Of a stretch of 64,000 nucleotides of DNA, positions 11,757 to 23,494 are shown one piece after another. The position numbers and the translations under genes were made by a program. This DNA comes from Favolaschia claudopus (lineage: Eukaryota; Basidiomycota; Agaricomycetes; Agaricales; Mycenaceae), in NCBI GenBank assembly GCA_037176885.1, contig JAWWNJ010000085.1:1-64000 (forward strand), given 5' to 3'. Every line of letters starts with the position of its first letter. Position 1 is the stretch's first letter. Below the pieces are notes generated by a model, which did no database searches, was not told the DNA's origin, and saw nothing but the letters and a program-made list of their open reading frames with translations.

Positions 11757-12868
11757 TCAACTCTCTGATTCCGTTTCTTCTTCGCCGGCCTCGCTAGAGG
11801 GAATCATTGTGTACTCATCAACTTGAAGACGTCTTGGTGCGAGACCGCGAATAATGTCTGGGTCGAATGTGATGGGCTTCTACAATCCAATATAAAGTCA
11901 TTGCGTTGCTCTTTCCTCGTTGTTCAATACATACCTTTTCTTTGACAAAAATTGGGGTCGAAACTGAGAATAATTTGTGGTATACATTTTTCGCAGTGCA
12001 AGCGTCCCCTCCTAAACTCCATACGACAGACGTCCTGCCGTCGTACACGGCGCAGCTGTCGCGAAGTCCGGAAACGGTATGAACAGGGACGCGTGGTCGT
12101 GCAGAGAGCGGAAAGTGGTTGGGCAAGACGCGTCTGCAGCACACGTGTGCTGCTCCCAATTCTTGTGCTCATTCAAGTTGGTCTTCATGTCGAAGCCTCG
12201 TAAGGTGTACTTGTCGATGCACCTCGCTACTCGCCGCCGCTGTGCGTCCGACTGGGCAACGCTCGAATTTAGGATGCCCTTTCTGGCCAGGGTCAGCGCG
12301 GGATATGCACAGAATACTCCGTAGCCGCTGAAATAGTTCATTACGATGGTGGAGTGGAAATGAAATATAGCAGTCGCTGCGTTGTCGTCGGGAACGATTA
12401 TGATATTCACGACTTTCTTCCCTTTCTTGAGCCAGTGTGTTCTGAGGATCCTTGCATTTCGCGGTAAGGGTTGTCGGCCATGCGCATGTCTCCATATTCC
12501 GCTCGATGCATCATATTTATCATCGCTGTTTCGTATGGTGCAGTGGTGTACAAGTCAAGATCGTTCGAGGAAATTTGGCGTCGACGAGCACTGGCAGGGT
12601 GGTCGATCCTGAAACAATAGCAGGGTTCTGGCGCATGCACGCTAGGGTCGGCTCTGGGTCCAAGTCTGCGCGTGCTAGTTGTTTGTGAACTCGAGTTTGA
12701 ACAAGTTGGGGGGTTAAGACAATATCTAGAAGTCGGTCGACGTCCGCAGATACATATTTACAATTTGTATGGCTGACCAGTATCTGGTCCGAAGAGAGGC
12801 TGGGGTTCAAGATCATAGTCGCGTCTGTAGTCCTCCTCCTCCGTGTCGGAGGTGTCGCTGCGCGTCAT
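11757..12868 (-). pseudogene. Conserved-looking unknown protein, decayed
   Basis: The minus-strand frame begins MTRSDTSDTEEEDYRRDYD at 12868. Blocks in order: APYETAMINMMHRAEYGDM, MADNPYREM; then, offset by a frame, THWLKKGKKVVNIIIVPDD, NAATAIFHFHSTIVMNY and CAADASCPTTFRSLHDHAS; then, offset again, AVYDGRTSVVWSLGGDACT. After an intron with a GTATGT donor it ends PITFDPDIIRGLAPRRLQ to a stop at 11757. The last intron joins in frame. Two frame changes, near 12450 and 12055, have no plausible intron. The protein is clearly real in origin but I do not recognise its function. Confidence 0.5.
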
Positions 12869-12932
12869 CGTCGGTCGACTAATCAATAGCGAATCTTTCT
12901 CTTATTTTTCATTCTTCTCGACTTGTTATTCC

Positions 12933-13450
12933 TTAACTTTTCTTCGTGCTCACGGGACTTTTCCCGTCGATGACGACAATTCGGCCTAATTCGGCTCGCT
13001 CGGGGACTTTTTCAGTGTCCGAAAGCTTCTTTCGATTTTGTTCCTCAAGTTCCGGGTTCTCGATTACTATCTCCTTGGCGTCGATCTGTCCACTTGTGCG
13101 GTCCAACATTGCGAACGATGCCGACACCCTGAACGTAACTTTGTTTTTGGGTTTAAGGTATTTGTGAGAACTGCGGTGGCCCACCATCGCTTGCTTGAAA
13201 TCGCCTTCAGTATGCTTTGCAGTTGGTTGGTTTATTTGCGGATGCTCTCGGTCAGATACCGGCGTCTCGTTCCTTTCGGGTTTACCTCTTTGATTGATAA
13301 CGACAGACCAGGGCGACGTGTGGAGATTGGCTCAAAACATCTTTTGAAATTCGATCAACTGCTCCCGAATTCAATAGAGGATCCTTCCGTTCCTGTGTGG
13401 AAGCGATCATTTGTGTTCTTCGTTTTGCTGGTCCTCGTCGAAATCCTTGC
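12933..13450 (-). pseudogene. Hydrophilic coding remnant
   Basis: A minus-strand frame contains KPERNETPVSDREHPQ, KYLKPKNKVTFRVSASFAM, DRTSGQIDAKEIVIENPEL and ends VIDGKSPVSTKKS at 12933. Upstream frames with Gln/Asn/Glu/Lys-rich sequence suggest a disordered N-terminus. It could be a 3' exon of a gene whose 5' part has decayed. No family recognised. Confidence 0.3.
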
Positions 13451-14309
13451 AGTCTGTCTTTTGGTTATTCTGTATCGTTTGGTTGATGTCTCCTTCCAAT
13501 GTCTCCTTCCAATGAGCTTCAAAACCATTCTGTTCTCAACAGCCTGAAAACCTTCGCTCTTGCTCGGATCAACAGGCGCCCCGTGGTCGCCGATCTTTCG
13601 TTCCGTGTTACAGATCAGACCCTTTCCCTGGAGACCAGGCCCTTTTCCCTGACCTCTTTACCGACGGCGCTGCTTCTGATTAATCATCCAATGACTTCGC
13701 GGGTCTTCTTTGGTCCAACAATATCTTGGTAAATGGCTGCTGAAGGTTGACTGGTGCTGGTTTGGTCCTGGCATAGATTTTTCTTTTTTGGTGTTGGTCC
13801 ACACGTTCTGTGTAATATGGAGAAACCACATTTCTTGCTCATTTGCCTTTTGACCACGTTGTTGCCTACTCCGATTGGAGAACCCTTCGTGCATCAGATT
13901 TTGATATGGAACATCCATGTTCTTCGTTCCAGAAGATTGGCTCGGTCAGTGCCAACCACGCAAATCTCAAGAATAAGTCGAAATGGCGCTATCCATCCGG
14001 TATGATACTCCGAGTATCGGGGATTTGGTAGTCTCAATCCGTTGTTCCGGGCCCAATTTTTCTAGCGGACTTTTTGTCGTGGTGCCCTTCAAGTGTTATC
14101 TACATACTCCGTATTTTCGCTAAGTGTTGCATACTCGAGTAAATTTTCTTTGAACAATACATTCCTTATACGCCTACTCCCAATATCCGCTGAATTTCCC
14201 TTTTGCATACCAAGGGCATATTGTCCACTTCAACCCACCACCTCGTTATTCCAATCCAACAATATACGCACGCACGCGTCTTGAACGTAGTGGTACGTGT
14301 ACCAGTAAC
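13451..14309. other. Stretch without an assignable gene
   Basis: Only short frames with no consistent coding character on either strand. There may be decayed coding sequence, since both flanks carry minus-strand remnants. No repeat or RNA gene seen. Confidence 0.4.
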
Positions 14310-15226
14310 TTGGTAAATGGCGATGCAAAAAAATCGCCTTGTCGCGAACGGCCAGCTGGATTGGACGGTTCATCATCAAAGTTGCTTCGGCGTCTGCAGC
14401 TGCATCTGGAAAGCTCGGTTACATCCCAAGTTGCAGACAGTATACGCTGGCAGGTTGGCACTCACAATGTATGACCGCGTCGCGATTGCTTGCTCCTGGA
14501 GGGGGAATACCTTGACGCCAGTCGTATTTCCTGAGCTGCTTTGACAGAGTTAACGAGAATATGTGTTCAACGCAGGCTTGCAGTGAGACGTTGTTGCACT
14601 CGTCAGCGAATCGCTCCGGATATGCAATGCGAATCATGTAACCCAGGTCGCGCAGATTGAAGCTGTCGACACCGAAATCTTTATACAATATGGACGCGTC
14701 GCTATTCAATCCGACCCCGAGCTTGACAATCTTGCGCGATTCGAGGATACGACGAAGTTCGGCGGGTAACCCTACGTAGGATTTTTAGATGGAGCGTGCA
14801 CGCGAACGGTTTCTATATGCTCGTACCTATGATCACAGTCATATCGGCAACGAGGAGGACATCGGGGGTGGCCACTTGAACCATGCAGGTTTGCTGGAAG
14901 AAGCGTTGGTAGGATCGATTTTGAATTCGACGTCGAGACCGATTTCCATTCCTTCGGACACATGGGCAAGATGGTGATTTACTGTGGCTGCATCGAAGGC
15001 GAGTGTGATAGGCCGCGCGACAGTGAAAGGCCAGTGCTGAGACGTCGCTTGAGACAAATTTTTTCTTTCGAGATTTGCACGTACCGGTCCATAGAATATG
15101 GGCGCCTGTGGAACGTGAATGACTACTGGGCGTTCTTCAAACCACACAAAGGTCTGTGAAGCTTAAGTTACTTGTGGTGGCGGGGCCTCGAATTATTGGC
15201 AGTACCTCAGAGGATGGAGCTGCCAT
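14310..15226 (-). pseudogene. 3'-5' exonuclease domain protein (WRN/RNase D type), one frameshift
   Basis: It starts MAAPSSE at 15226, then an intron (GTACTG to CACAG), then TFVWFEERPVVIHVPQAP. The Exo I motif is EGMEIGLDVEF (D and E metal ligands). A one-base shift follows near the A run close to 14910, then VQVATPDVLLVADMTVI, an intron, and LPAELRRILESRKIVKLGVG leading to the Exo II-like segment GLNSDASILYKDFGVDSFNL. DLGYMIRIAYPERF and LSKQLRKYDWRQ follow. After a further intron, DAAADAEATLMM matches the Exo III region (Y/A-A-x-D-A). This family trims DNA or RNA 3' ends with two metal ions. All three metal-binding regions survive, so the single frameshift could be a sequence error. The 3' end is approximate. 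Confidence 0.6.
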
Positions 15227-15463
15227 GGATAGATGTTTGAGAGGAGCGGTCGAACGCAGTCCAAGTGGTGGAAATTGAGAGAAATGCCCGAATACCTAAA
15301 ATAGTAATCAATTGAATGCTGCGCTGATCTGAACTTAAACTTACGCAGAGTCTCTTGGGCTGTCAAACGGAAGTATTTCTCCGGCCCTCTTCTGCGACTT
15401 GTACTTTTCCGGTCCTCTTGTGCGACTTGTTAACACGTCCTTGAGCGTCCTAGCTTTCTTTCT

Positions 15464-16824
15464 ATGCCTCCTTCCACAAAAGTGCGCTGTTCTGGTTTGA
15501 TCCTTCATTCGCTGATTATGGACAGAACAAAAAGAATCGTAAACCTACCAATCCAATCGTGACTAGGCAAGGAACGGTTTTTCCAGTCGAGCTAGTCGCG
15601 AAAATACTACTCCTTGTGTGCGGATCTGTGCTTGTCAACGCCGTACATTTCGAGCACATGCGCACCATCTTGTCACATGGATCTTCCCTGTTCTTTCGCA
15701 TTATTAACCCGCGATTTTCGTTTCTGTCTGTGCTCCACGTCGACCGCACCACCACCAAAGGCCATATCCTTCGCGCTATTGACCGAGCGCACGGAAATCG
15801 GCTGCACCTGGTCATCTCCATCAACTCTCGGGGGTCTCCGCTCATTTCATTTCGAAAGCGCTTTCCTTACATTCACCCTACGCTCGAACTGCACGCGGAT
15901 GCCTTCCACACTATCACTGTTGAAGGTCGCATCGTTCCAGGTCTTGATGAAATTCTCCACTGGTTGAAGACCACTGGATCGCGAAACGTCGACACCTTGA
16001 ATCTTGGTTTAGCTTCCTCGATCAGGGGACTTGAACGCGATGGCGTGGAGTTGTTGGAACATTCTTCGCTCACCACTTTCACCGTGAATCAGGACCTATA
16101 CACCCCTCCCGATCACCATCTTGAAACCATTCGTCGATGGCGCGTAAGCGACATTGCCTCTTCCAGTCGGCTTCCTTGGGACAGATTACAGTCGGCCCTT
16201 GTCGAATGTACCAACCTGACACACCTCGTCCTTTTCCATGTATCGCTCGTCCACCCCATGTTCGCCGGCCTGCCCACTGCGCGCTGCAGTCTCCCTTGCT
16301 TGACCCACCTTTCCATCGAATGCGATGCCCGCCGTCTTGACGACCTTCAGGCCCATCCGCTGGCTCTCATCGAAGCCCCAGTCCTGCGCGTCCTTCATTT
16401 TGCTGGTTCCCCCTTGCAGATGGAGTTTCTGGCGCTGAGCGATCCAGAAACCGACAATGATTCCGTGCGAAACATAGAAGTTCTGGCCATCGAAGGCTGC
16501 GTCGGATCGGCTTTAACTTTGCGTGACATCCTGCAGGCTTACCCACACTTGCGCGTTTTTGACGCCTGTGGCGTGGAAGAGGACGTGTTTGGGCTTTTGG
16601 CGGAATCCATGGCGTTGCTTCGTTCGTCTATGTGTTCGCAGCTGGTCGAGCTTCACTTCGGGCACGCTTTGATGAAGAGGCTCTGTTTCAGGTGCTGGGT
16701 GTACGAGGTGGGATACGCGCTTTCAGCCGCACTTGTGTTGCATCGTACCATGATGGAGTTGAAGTATCCGGTCTACCGTCGCGAGCTAGCTACGTCCTTG
16801 TGGGCAGCAAGGCAGAGCAAATGA
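15464..16824 (+). CDS. F-box-like/LRR-type protein, intact
   Basis: I place the start at ATG 15464: an 18-nt first exon (MPPSTK) is followed by a 44-bp intron (GTGCGC to GACAG) and joins in frame to NKKNRKPTNPIVTRQGTVFP at 15526. The single long exon then runs to 16824, about 435 residues in total. The N-terminus FPVELVAKILLLVCG is F-box-like but short. The rest has irregular leucine-rich repeats, such as SSLTTFTVNQDLYTPPD, LPCLTHLSIECDARRLD and APVLRVLHFAG. By analogy it may be an SCF substrate receptor; the weak F-box makes Skp1 binding uncertain. It is the cleanest of the F-box-type genes in this part of the window. Confidence 0.65.
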
Positions 16825-16911
16825 AGTATACGCCTCGTCCGACATTGGGAATGGACTATTAATTCGCTTGTGTACGTAAATAAGTCGTCACGTCACACTG
16901 CCTACTTTGCC

Positions 16912-18129
16912 ACCTCTTTGTCTTCTAACGCGAGCTCCCTCAATTGCCTACGTGCTTTCACCACTGCTTGATCCTCCGATTCATGCCATAGCTTTCGCTT
17001 GAGAACGACTTGAGGCTGGACAGGGGCAACCGCTTTGGCGCGTGCAATTTCAGCTGCCTATCCCGTCGTCAGCGACTACGCTCAAGACCAGCCATCGCCA
17101 CTTACTTTGGAGAAAGAGGAATCAATAAGCGTCATAGCGGATAACTGGAAGGTTGTCTTGATCTTGCCGTGTTTGTTGGCCAAGGCGATAACTACTCCCT
17201 CAATTTCGACGAGGTCACCACGCCTGAAAGTTCCGGGAAATGCTTCGTATATGACGGTCTCTCTCTCGCTGTGACAAAACCAATGGATTGTTGAAAGCTG
17301 CTTTACCTGGATATGGCGCCACTCACCTTGTCGATTCATCCGGCACTGCTTTGAAGTAAGAAACTTTGTTCTCCGTGGTATGTATGAGTCCCGATCGACG
17401 AAAATTCGCCAACTGGCCAAGCGGATCTACACCGGCGCCGAATGGTACCTGTGTCGACGTTCCTGGCGCTGATCTCGACAAGAACAGGCATGAACAGTGA
17501 AGTCGAGTTTCTCCGTGTCGTTCACCTAGATTGAGAGGGAGCATGCGATTTTCGCCGAAAAACCGACCAAACAATCCGTGCAAGATACCCATGTTGTTGA
17601 CAGCGTCGTCGAATACTGACGATCCGAAGCCCACTAGCTCAATTCGTTGAGTCATTGTCGCAGCTTTAGACGCGTCCACTCTAAAGTAAAGTAGGCATGC
17701 CGTCTCCCATTCCCGTCTACTGCAATTCACGTACTTCGAGAGGTTTCCCGGGGTGAGCTCCGCTTTGGACAATATTCCATGCAGCCTCAGCGTGAGTTCG
17801 TTTTCGACTGACCCGTCGCTGTTCATTATCCCGAGTCGCCAGATTTTGCGGTCGCTGGCACCTGTCCTCCTGGACAATAACATCGTCTACCTTCGGAAGG
17901 TCAGTGCAAACGTTGGCATTTATTCAGAGCCGTCGCTTTACCTGTAAAAGGCTCATATATTGCATGTGAGCATGGTCACCGCATCCGTTCTTGTTGGTGT
18001 CCTTCGTTTGCTGGATAATGTGACTAAGTCGTGAACCTCCACAGGCACAACGTTAGTGAGCGGTTCAAGGTTCCGGGATGACGAGCACCAACCCGCCCCA
18101 ACTACGTCAAAGTGAAAGTCGAAGTCCAT
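16912..18129 (-). CDS. Five-exon protein of unknown function
   Basis: The minus-strand gene is complete when four small introns are placed. Exon 1 begins MDFDFHFDVVGAGWCSSS at 18129. Exon 2 is TKDTNKNGCGDHAHMQYMS. The large exon 3 includes RTGASDRKIWRLGIMNSDG, LTPGNLSKYVNCSRREWET and FGSSVFDDAVNNMGILHGL. Exon 4 includes GTFRRGDLVEIEGVVIALA. Exon 5 begins AAEIARAKAVAPVQPQ and ends LALEDKEVAK at 16912. Junction phases agree throughout. The FRRGDLVEIEG segment reads like a beta-barrel or OB-like strand pair, but that is inference. I recall similar proteins as multi-copy genes in Agaricomycetes without assigned function. It neighbours two other unknown genes and the Helitron. Confidence 0.6.
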
Positions 18130-18909
18130 GAACGAGGTTAGAATGAAAGGACAAGATTTAAAGTTAAGTGAAGCCCGCCTTATTTTCCTTCATAATTAAC
18201 TATCCTACTTTATTTAGTGCCTAATATCTGCCCTACCCATTTGTATGATGTCTCTTCCGTACGGTATCTTACTTGTTTCGGCCTCGCTTCGGAATTCTGA
18301 TGGTACACGCTCCATGCGAGTGTGGTCTCATCTCGCCCCGCGACGATCAATGTTCCCAATTTCTGACTATGCCTTAACGGTCAATTGGCCGCTTTTTCCT
18401 TCCGGACTCAAAACATGCGTATGCCGGAGGCTCAACCCGCATGGGAAAGTAGATCTTTAAAGAAAGCGGGTGAAAGTCGACCGGTTTTCTGTCCCTCTCC
18501 ATTTTCCTTCTTTATGCCCCTTGGCAGTCGTCGGTTCGCTCCCTCTTTCATCTTTGTTTTGCATCGTTACTTATTCGCGATTTATTCAGGAAAAGGCACT
18601 TGTAACTCCTCCTTCTTGTCCACATCTAATCCAGTGTCGCTATTCAGAAGTAAACTCGTCTCTCAATACATCGACGACATCGCCGGAGCTTCCGACGAAA
18701 ATTCAGATAGGTACGTTTCCTGTATTCTTCCCGTCGCTCGCGTTCATAGGCCTATCCCTTCAGCGACCACACTCTAAGTGAACACGAGTCCGACCGCTTG
18801 TTCATCGACAATTCCTCCGAGCCCGCCACTTTTCTGACTCTGAGCTCCGCAAGTGTGTCCTTCTTTGTGTTCTCCCTGATTTGCCGCTGACTTTATTAGA
18901 ACAGATACC

Positions 18910-21900
18910 ATGGACGACGATAGTGACTTGTACGCCGTTCCTCTTTTGTCCTCGTATTCCTTCTCTTAATGCTTTCACAGGTCTGTTCTTTCACAAGACG
19001 AGGGACGTGTACATGGTGAAGACAAAGAAGACTCGGACTCTGAAGTCGTCATAGTGTCCACTCCAAGCAAGACTCGATCGAAGAAGACCACCAAGTATGT
19101 TTATCTTGTTCATGTATCGACACGTCTCATCCTTGTCAGGCGTCGTCGTGAAAGTGGTGCCAAGAACACTGATGACGAGTAGGTCGTTTTGGAACCTCTA
19201 CATATCCGTACTGATTATCGTTTCAGAGCGGCAGCCATAAAACCCGGCGACAGGTATGTACCGCGCATCCCACTCAAATTACTGTTAACATTGTCATCGT
19301 TGATAGTATGTTCAATCGCAAGAACGGTGTAAAAGCCAGGTGGTCCTTCGAGTGACCCCTGCCATTCATCCGCTCACCTGACCCCAGCACTCTACCGCCG
19401 GCTATGTCTACACGGTACGCCGAACTTCATATTTCATTACTTGTTTCCATTGATGTTGCTTTCACGTAGGAGGTCTGTTCGCGGCGGCAATGCGGCAGCC
19501 ACAGTCCACTCTCAGCCGCAGGTGGATGTTTCGCCGTCAAGTGAAACTGTTGGCGAGAGGTAGCTATTCAATGGCGCTATTGTACCGCGTCATATCTCAA
19601 TGCGCTGCAGCTTTCCATTAGCGTCTTCGACTGACGAAGTTGGTAGTCCAGTCACACAGAACACCGCGTCAGTATCGTCTACTTACCACGTATGTTCCAT
19701 TTTCATCCTACTCCCGTAGATTGGGCCCAAGTGGCAGTGAGGACGATGCTCAGAGTCGCGACGATGTGCTGTCTCCGGGTGCACCAACCGTCGGACGTTC
19801 GCCATCGGCTTCCGCTGGACAGCCTATCCCGACGAACTTAGAACATTCCTCTTCCTCGACTATCGCTCTCTTGCCAGTTGCGGACGCTGATCGGTATGTT
19901 CTGTTAAGCCTGTCTGAATGTCCGTCACATTCACCCGTAAATCAGCGAAAGCGCGTTTGAGAAGCGAATGGAAAGTCGCCTGGAAGCGTAAGTCCGTATG
20001 TTCACCTATAGGAATGGGCTGATTGGTTTGTACAGTATGATGTTAAGATTTATGTCGAGACAAGGGCCTTCCATGGCGTCAGCGGTAGAAACGGGTGCAG
20101 GTACCGCTTTACCGCCAGCCACGGCCTCTCCTGTTATGGTCGCGCCCCAGACCGTGGCTCATAGCTCTTCTGACGCAGTCGATGTTGACGTGAGTCACCA
20201 TCTTGTTCCATTCTTTTCAGGGCTCAGAGCATTTCTTAGACGTCCGTCGCTACTGCCTCTGAAGGATCCGTTATCGGCGTCGCCAACGGTGGAGTCAGTC
20301 ATCGCTCGGGTTCATGGATCTTATGGTACTTAAAGTTTTTTAGACGTCGGGGGCGGCCCACCCTCAAGGACCTGCCCTCAGGCTGTTAACAGTCCCGTCA
20401 GTTTTTATCTCACTCTACGCAGTTCGTGTCGCTGATCCCTTATTAGCCTTCCGCCGCTAACGCCCTTGCTTTTCCGTTCAATCGCATCGGTGTGTCAACC
20501 CAGGCGTGAGTGACCTCGTAGCCTTCACATTCCTTCGTCCTTCCTATGCGTGTGGCTGATATTTTTTGTTCTTTTGTCAGGCAACGGCAAACATGATCGA
20601 CCCGCGCACGCCACCTCCTTCTGGCTCCAAGCGCGTTAATCTACAGAGCCCCTTTGTACCTACTTCTAGACCAGGTGCTGGACCGTCCCCCGTGGCAATT
20701 CGGTCAGCTTGCTTCTACAAATCTTTCTAGTTTTTCTGCTGACCCCACGTTAAAGTGATTTGGGTAAAGGCAAAAACCCTGAGGTAGGCACGCCGCCTTC
20801 AAGCAACGCCGCCAAGTATGTTTAGCCACGTACGCTGTTCTCAGTTGATCTTAACTTACTCAATTAGAGGGGCTATGAACAATCTCTTCGCCAACAAACG
20901 CAAGCCCGAAAATCCAGTTGCTGTCGGAGACAGGTGCTTGTCCATCGACCTCCTTGACTTCTACCTCATCTCGTCCGTCGCCCAGTTCTCAAAACGCAGA
21001 TGGCCAAGCTCAGCTCGAAGATGGCCCTGCCAATCCCAAGAAACCCCGCGTGTTAGACGATCAGCTCACTTTCCGTGTCAATTAGTATGCCTATTTTTCT
21101 CCCGCTTCATAGTCACTGTCCTGACCATTTGAAGTACGCCTCCCGCTGTCTGCGAGGTCAGTTATGACGAATTGCAGGACGACGCTATCAAGCATATTTA
21201 CGACAACTTGCCAAACCTTCCGTGCGTTGCGTCTTCCTCTTCTTCCATGGCGCATTGTGTTGACAGATCGTTGGTGTTTTCTAGGGGGGATCGACGTATT
21301 CTACCTTCTTTCGATAGGAATCCTCATGAAGGCTCCGAAGGCACCATCGGCGGCCATCTTTCCTTTGGAGTTTGGCAAGACGGTCTGGAAGAGGCGTCTG
21401 GGGCGTACGTATCTTGTGTTCTTCTCCTTCTGAAGGTGCTCCGACTGATTAAATGGTTACCCAGAACTATATACAACACTATGACCTTCACCCAAGCCAA
21501 TGATACCTTCGTCAACCCTATCCGCTGTTCTCCAGGCCTCATGCGTCTGAAACAAGCGGCCTTTGGAACTTCGCCCTCCACTTATCGCCTTTCTATCGGC
21601 AACCACGCGGCGATCTGTGTATCCGCGGGTATGTGTATGGAGAGTTATATCATGGAGCCGACTCAGTCCGGCGGCAACCCTCCCCGCTTGAGGAAGTATA
21701 TATCTCTGCTGCTCCATAACCAAGACTGGGAACGATGGGAGTCTTTTTTATGCGTATGCTTTGGTCAGTACGAGCTCTATGCACAGATTACTGCCAAAGC
21801 GGTCAATATGACCACCCGTCTTGGCCAGCCTGACCCCGCTAAACAAGGTGTGCTCTGTTGTTTTCCTTTCGACACGCCGTTAACGTTCACATTTAGCATC

Positions 21901-22323
21901 TGCGGCTGTTACGTACGGCAACAAACCTCTCTTCAGTTATGTTCGTTCTCCCAAAAAACTCGAAGCTCAACGCAAACCGGAGCCTGCTTCCTCTCAGTAC
22001 AGCACCTCTTATTCGCTCAAGTACGACGATATCAGTCAGTCGGTACCTGTTTCCTTCATTTACAGGTACTAATGTCTACTACAGTCCCTGTGTACGACGC
22101 CCGTCATCGAGAATTCGACTTCGACACCGAACTGCCCTCCTTGGCCACCGCTTTGCCTCGATGGACGGGAGGCGAAATCCCGATCGGCTCGTTCATCGTT
22201 GTGGGATACACCGTTGCGTCTTACCTAGGAAAAGCTCAGGGCCAGGACGGTAAAGTTCTTCATATTGGCAACAACATCCTCTGGGCGATCGTCTGTGGCA
22301 CTCCTCGACGTCGTGACGACTAA
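18910..22323 (+). CDS. Micro-exon gene: disordered Ser/Lys-rich N-terminus with a conserved-looking C-terminal domain
   Basis: Start ATG is at 18910. The first exons are tiny and each join keeps frame: 18910-18929 (20 nt), 18981-19094 (114), 19140-19178 (39), 19227-19253 (27), 19307-19339 (33), 19388-19414 (27), then more of the same kind to about 21170. They encode an acidic, Ser/Thr/Lys-rich chain (MDDDSDL, SDSEVVIVSTPSKTRSKK, RRRESGAKNTDDE). The C-terminal part is globular: QDDAIKHIYDNLPNLP, HLSFGVWQDGLEEASG, LLHNQDWERWESFLCVCFG, SAAVTYGNKPLFSYV, VPVYDARHREFDFDTELP, LPRWTGGEIPIGSFIVVGY, ending at 22323. Introns near 21224-21284, 21850-21900 and 22036-22083 are needed. I recognise no named domain. 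Intron density here is far above that of the neighbours. Confidence 0.65.
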
Positions 22324-22498
22324 AATGCATGGCGGCTTTTATATACATATACACATCTCGAACTTACATTTGCTCCCCCTTTCTCAATCCATGCCACTAT
22401 ACCGTAGTTACACTGCTCAATCGCTACATCAGCGTCCATAGTGTCCTACACGTAGTTGGTTGACTATTGAATCCAACTTTCTAAGAAGTTCTTCGTGT

Positions 22499-23309
22499 TT
22501 ACTCTCCATATCTTCCGCTATTAGCTGCATACGTAATTCGGGACTTGTCTGCTTGGCTTTCACTCAATATCTCCAGACTTTCTTGTACATATTTCAGGAC
22601 GTCCGGGACTGCCCACGAGCAACACTGCGAATCTAAATGGAAACACTCGTAAGTTTTTGAGTGGCTAACGGGAAGCGAGATCCCACCTGCGGATACCAAT
22701 GTGGCGGACGGCCGAGCCAGAGGGTGACTCGACCGCGAAGATGTATGCGATTCTGAGGAATTAAAGTTTGTACGGTTAGACGGCACACTGGTAGTTATTC
22801 ATTCGACTTACTCAAGCTGCGCCTCAACTTTTTGTTCGCTGATTTCTGGAAAGAGCGACACCGTGCAGGCTGCTCGGTGTTATACACCCGAAGGAAGGCA
22901 TCCATGGTAGGGTAGAAGTCTCTTCGTGTAGCTGAGAATAGAAACTGGATTTTCCGATCGCAACCCGTCTTTCCAGCTCTGCACGGGCGACAGCTTAATT
23001 GATCTTTGTCGACAACGCAATGCTTGGTACGACTAGCGACGCAGTTCTCGCAGCTCTACAGGTCTATGTCGACAACATTGCGAGACAGAGGCGCAATTCG
23101 ATCCGTACCTCTGTGTTCGTGCTATTCCACTCCTGTACTTCGTAGCTTCCCATCCACTCGCCGTCGACCCGTCTTGTCCGTGTCGTGAGATATGCTATGC
23201 GTCGCCAAAAAGCCACTACTTTGTTGTCTTGAGAAGTGGGCGAAGTCGAAGTCGAGGAAGATGCCGATGGCGAGTCGTGGTCCTCTGCGAGCAAAGCCGC
23301 AATATCCAT
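22499..23309 (-). CDS. Cysteine-cluster protein of unknown function
   Basis: Minus strand, beginning MDIAALLAEDHDSPSASSST at 23309. Exon 1 ends VQEWNSTNTE at a GTACGG donor, and the acceptor CTGTAG gives exon 2. Exon 2 holds a cysteine cluster: C-x2-C in SCENCVASRT, HC in TKHCVVDKD, C-x2-C in LSCRPCRAGK, and a final CD in TGCDRKIQFLF. Six cysteines in this spacing suggest a zinc-binding module. A helical segment FYPTMDAFLRVYNTEQP follows. The last part, after one or two introns, ends KYVQESLEILSESQADKSR to a stop at 22499. It is divergent to the Helitron reading frame, with about 190 bp between starts. DNA or RNA binding is inference. I recall related Cys-rich genes as multi-copy in Agaricomycetes. 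Confidence 0.55.
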
Positions 23310-23494
23310 GGGTAGTTGCGGTAGACATGCAAAGGGGTCAGATAGACTTGGGCCGGGCCGATGTCAATCAATATTGCTTACAAATAGCCACCAATTTTCA
23401 GCCCTCGACTTTCTCATTTTCTACTAGATCCACTTCTCAGCTGCACGAAACCTGTTCACAATCTCACCCGCGTGTTACCTTTGCACGCTGAACG

